Assembly: GCA_023409795.1 (NCBI GenBank)
Contig: JAEYQX010000125.1
Coordinates: 1-8,741, forward strand
Direction of reading: 5' to 3'
DNA: 8,741 bases
Source: Pseudomonadota bacterium
Lineage (GTDB): Bacteria > Pseudomonadota > Alphaproteobacteria > Caulobacterales > Caulobacteraceae
Under the pieces are notes generated by a model. It did no database searches, was not told where the DNA came from, and was given only the letters and a program-made list of their open reading frames with translations. How positions within the stretch are numbered: the stretch's first letter is position 1; each line of letters starts with the position of its first letter. Shown in pieces: positions 6,031-8,741 of this stretch. Both the position numbers and the translations under genes were made by a program.

Positions 6031-8487
6031 TCAGGACCGCTTGCGGGCCAGGGCCGCCAGTTCCTTCATCGTCAGGGCCTCGGTGAAGTTGGCCCGCGAG
6101 ACAAGGTCGTCAGCCGCGCACACCATGAACCCGATGATGCCCGCGCCGGTTATGCGGGTGTCGACGCCATTGGTGTAGTCGCTGAAGTTCTGCGACCGGT
6201 CGCTGCGGATCGAGACATGAAGGGCACCGCTTTCATAGGCGTCTGGCGTGACATCCAGTGCCAGCCAGCGGAACTCGGCTTCCTTGAGCGCCAGCTTGCG
6301 CTCCACCATGCCGCCGATGCGGACTTCCACCTCGCAAGCCAAGCGTTGCAGCCCCTGCACGCCTAGGTAAAGGCGCAGGTCGCCCTGGTTGGGCGCAAGA
6401 TGGAACTGGAGGGCACCGCCCTTGGGCTTGGTCCAGCTGCCCCAGTCGTCGGGGAACCACCAGCCGTCTCCCGTCCGGAAGATCTCTGGCGAGCGCATGT
6501 TCGGATAGATGGCCGTGTCGGCGACATCGCGCAGCCAGTAGTAGCGGCCCATGTCCGGGGTGGCGCGAACGCTCAGGGCCTCGTGGGCCTCGCCCTCGGG
6601 GAACCAGCGCTTGATGGTTTCGGCGATCTCGACGCCCAGCTCGCGCCAGGGACGCGGCTGGAAGTTGGCGACGATATTGTCCTGGCGCTGCTGGCGATAC
6701 TGGGTGTCGAACATCAGCTGTTCGAGCTTGGCCACCAGTCCGGCCTGGTCGCCCAGCTTGAAGTAGTCGGCGAAGTCGCCGCCGGCTTCCGGCAGGGACG
6801 ACGAGTCCGACAGCAGGGCCGGCTTGCCGTAGCAGAGGGATTCCGTGACCGGCAGGCCCCAGCCTTCATAAGAGCTGGGATACAGGGTGAAGGCGCAGCC
6901 CTTGTAGAGGTTGGCCAGGTCCGGGTCGGAGACGCCCGAGACCATCATGATGCGCGAACGCAGCTCGGCGCTGTTTTCCAGCATGGCGAAGACTTCGTCG
7001 TTCAGCCAGCCACGGTTGCCGACGCAGACCAGCTTGAGGGTCTGTTCCGCCCCGTGCTTGCGCATTAGTTCCAGCCAGGCCTTGAAGGCAGCCATGTGGT
7101 TCTTGCGCGATTCAATGGTCGAGACGAACAGGACATAGCTGCTCTCGCGCAGGCCATAGCGCTTCATGGTCTCGGCCATGGGCACTTCGGACAGCGGCTT
7201 GCGGAAGTCGGCGTTCAGGCGGATCACCTGGACCTGGTCTTCCCGGACCTCATAGCCCAGGGTCTTGCCGACCTTGATCAGGTCATCGCGCGAGGCCTTG
7301 GAGTTGGTCAGGAAGTGGTCGGCGTGGGCATAGACGCCCAGGGCCCAGCTGATGAAGTCCTGGGTCAGGCGCTGGACGCAGTGCTCGGGCGTCATGACCG
7401 GGATCATGTCGTGCACGAACGGGATGTAGTGGATGCCCGAGGTTTCCTTGGCCGCGCGGACCTGCAGGAAGTAGTTCTGCAGCCACCACGAGGTGCCCAG
7501 GTTGATCAGGTAGGCCCCCTGGCGGAACTTGATGGTCCGCCCGATGTCCAGGGCGTCCTTCATGGCCTTGACCGTTTCGGTCCACCGCAGCTCCGTGCGA
7601 TCACCGGACAGAAGGGCCAGCTCGCACAGCTTCAGGAACAGCGGCAGGGGCACCGTGACCCAGGCGTCGCGTTGGCGCGAGAAGGAACAGACCTCGACCG
7701 CGACGCCATCGACGGGATCCAGCAGCAGGGCCGTGATGACTTCGATCTGGACGCGCTGGATGCCGGTCGGCAGGCGGGCATTGTCGAAGTAGCCCATCAG
7801 GTCCGATACGTCGAAGACGACGTGGGCGCTGGTATCCAGCCTGGCCTTGGCGGCGGCCTGCTCGGTCTCGGACAGCTGGCGTGCCGCGGCAAGACCGGCG
7901 CTCAGGGCGCTAAGAAGGGCCTGGTTTTCCTCGCCCTCGCCTGACGGGGACGACTTCAGGCTGGCCAGGCGACGCTCCAGCTGGTCGGCCAGTTGGGCAA
8001 GGCTCAGATTGGGCAGGGCGGACGGGGTCGACGGATTGCCTTCAAGGGCATCGACCAGGCGGTCATTGCCGGTCGTGATGCCATTGGCGATCAGGGTGCG
8101 GGCCTCCTGCACCGCCGGGCCCAGGGCCGGATCAAGCTCGACAGCCTTGATATAGGCATCGACGGCCTCCTCCAGCCTGCCGCGCAGCTTCAGCAGATGC
8201 CCGACCTGCAGGTGGGTATCGGCCACGTCCGGGGCCAGGTCGAGCGCCCGGTCATAGGCCTGTCCCGCCTCCTCGAACTTCCCCTGTTCCTTCAGGGCGT
8301 GGCCGTACTGAACCCAGATGCCATCCAGCTTCGGGTTCAGTTCCAGCGCCCTGGCATAGTTCCGCTCCGCCTCGGCCCAGTTGCGAGCATCGCGCGCTGC
8401 GTCAGCGGCACCTATGGCAGAGGAGGTTCCATTGGACCGCTTTGAGGTCGGCGACTTGCGCTGGCGGGCGCCTGTCAGCAAGGACAT
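6031..8487 (-). CDS. TPR-containing GT4-type glycosyltransferase with C-terminal accessory domain
   Basis: The 818-residue protein has no signal peptide or membrane segment. Residues 1-25 are basic and Ser/Thr-rich. About 27-120 holds three TPR repeats, each ending in a helix such as ALELNP, ALDLAP or AVELDP. Residues 160-215 are charged, Ala/Leu-rich and probably helical or coiled coil. The GT-B glycosyltransferase spans about 222-630: TGIQRVQIEV (241-250), HDMIPV (359-364), LFVSTIESRKNH (453-464) and the donor-site block YPSSYEGWGLPVTESLCYGK (536-555), with the E-x7-E pair Glu541/Glu549. Residues about 665-795 form a separate, probably beta-rich domain beginning GDGWWFPDDWGSWT (673-686). 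The TPRs suggest protein partners or assembly with an export or polymerising complex. Donor sugar is unknown; GDP-mannose is plausible from the neighbouring fusion gene. The ATG at 8487 has a good ribosome site. It lies 47 bases after the preceding gene, so the two are probably co-transcribed. Confidence 0.9.
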   Translation of the reverse strand: MSLLTGARQRKSPTSKRSNGTSSAIGAADAARDARNWAEAERNYARALELNPKLDGIWVQYGHALKEQGKFEEAGQAYDRALDLAPDVADTHLQVGHLLKLRGRLEEAVDAYIKAVELDPALGPAVQEARTLIANGITTGNDRLVDALEGNPSTPSALPNLSLAQLADQLERRLASLKSSPSGEGEENQALLSALSAGLAAARQLSETEQAAAKARLDTSAHVVFDVSDLMGYFDNARLPTGIQRVQIEVITALLLDPVDGVAVEVCSFSRQRDAWVTVPLPLFLKLCELALLSGDRTELRWTETVKAMKDALDIGRTIKFRQGAYLINLGTSWWLQNYFLQVRAAKETSGIHYIPFVHDMIPVMTPEHCVQRLTQDFISWALGVYAHADHFLTNSKASRDDLIKVGKTLGYEVREDQVQVIRLNADFRKPLSEVPMAETMKRYGLRESSYVLFVSTIESRKNHMAAFKAWLELMRKHGAEQTLKLVCVGNRGWLNDEVFAMLENSAELRSRIMMVSGVSDPDLANLYKGCAFTLYPSSYEGWGLPVTESLCYGKPALLSDSSSLPEAGGDFADYFKLGDQAGLVAKLEQLMFDTQYRQQRQDNIVANFQPRPWRELGVEIAETIKRWFPEGEAHEALSVRATPDMGRYYWLRDVADTAIYPNMRSPEIFRTGDGWWFPDDWGSWTKPKGGALQFHLAPNQGDLRLYLGVQGLQRLACEVEVRIGGMVERKLALKEAEFRWLALDVTPDAYESGALHVSIRSDRSQNFSDYTNGVDTRITGAGIIGFMVCAADDLVSRANFTEALTMKELAALARKRS

Positions 8488-8494
8488 AGGTGAG

Positions 8495-8503
8495 CTTTCC
8501 TTC
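8495..8503 (-). promoter_or_regulatory. Ribosome binding site of the TPR-glycosyltransferase gene
   Basis: GAAGGAAAG on the minus strand ends 7 bases before the ATG at 8487. This fixes that start and supports independent translation initiation after the upstream gene. Confidence 0.7.
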
Positions 8504-8534
8504 AGTAAGCGTGGGTTTGCTACGCGCTACTCAA

Positions 8535-8741
8535 TCACGACAACGCAGCAATATCTCTCGCTACCATTGCGATGCGTTCTTCCATGGTGAAGCCGTGTCC
8601 ACGCAACGCTTGGCGGACATAGCTGGCCTTGTAATCATTGAACACCTTGCGGTCGGCCATGTGGATTGCATTCAGCAAGCTGGGCCGTCCGGACAAGATT
8701 TGGTGCAGTCGCGGTTGGTCACTGGGGACGTCTTGCCAGTT
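8535..8741 (-). CDS. Unknown protein, C-terminal 68 residues (enters from right edge)
   Basis: An uninterrupted minus-strand frame runs from the window edge to a TGA at 8535-8537. It reads NWQDVPSDQPRLHQ at the edge, includes SLLNAIHMADRKVFNDYKASY, split here as SLLNAIHMAD and RKVFNDYKASY, and ends MVARDIAALS. It looks soluble and helical with no membrane segment. I do not recognise the family. From its position directly upstream of a glycosyltransferase on the same strand, it may be another glycan-assembly protein, possibly a glycosyltransferase tail, but nothing in these residues proves that. G+C for 8521-8741 is 122 of 221 (55%), clearly below the roughly 68% in sampled lines of the adjacent gene, which suggests different ancestry. 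It is real coding sequence by frame continuity, sensible composition and tight spacing to the next gene. Confidence 0.65.
   Translation of the reverse strand, partial: NWQDVPSDQPRLHQILSGRPSLLNAIHMADRKVFNDYKASYVRQALRGHGFTMEERIAMVARDIAALS

Noticed and set aside
7096..7944. Plus-strand frame of 282 codons inside the glycosyltransferase gene
   Set aside because: It is antisense to a well-supported GT4 domain, with a composition typical of complement frames.

Overview
The window is a GC-rich (about two thirds G+C) alphaproteobacterial chromosome segment. The gene set and codon bias suggest Caulobacterales (Caulobacter, Brevundimonas or Phenylobacterium-like), but this is inferred from style only and no marker gene fixes the genus.

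The left third (1-2752, all minus strand) is housekeeping. An argB - pyrimidine 5'-nucleotidase-type HAD hydrolase - dapD operon reads leftward, and each junction is a 4-base start/stop overlap (GTGA at 1823-1826, ATGA at 1116-1119). It couples arginine biosynthesis (N-acetylglutamate kinase), a nucleotide or house-cleaning phosphatase, and lysine/diaminopimelate biosynthesis (tetrahydrodipicolinate N-succinyltransferase). Beyond dapD lies the start of a lipoprotein gene with a clean lipobox followed by Gly11 and a proline run. It runs off the left edge.

The right two thirds (2835-8741) looks like surface-polysaccharide machinery. A sulfotransferase-like protein (minus) is divergent from a large fusion gene (plus). 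The fusion joins a GDP-mannose pyrophosphorylase domain to an AGE-family (N-acylglucosamine 2-epimerase fold) isomerase domain. The 81-base gap between them carries a perfect 7-bp inverted repeat. The fusion gene converges on a minus-strand gene of 818 residues with TPR repeats, a GT4-type glycosyltransferase and a C-terminal probable beta-rich domain. A strong hairpin terminator, with its T-run on the minus-strand side, sits between the two stops. Upstream of the glycosyltransferase gene, and probably in the same operon, is the end of a lower-GC gene of unknown function that enters from the right edge.

Working model (inference): the fusion protein supplies GDP-mannose by doing both fructose-6-P/mannose-6-P isomerisation and guanylyl transfer. 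The glycosyltransferase uses GDP-mannose or another nucleotide sugar to build an exo- or lipopolysaccharide, and the sulfotransferase-like protein may decorate it. The most unusual item is the replacement of the usual C-terminal cupin isomerase of ManC/AlgA enzymes by an unrelated AGE barrel.
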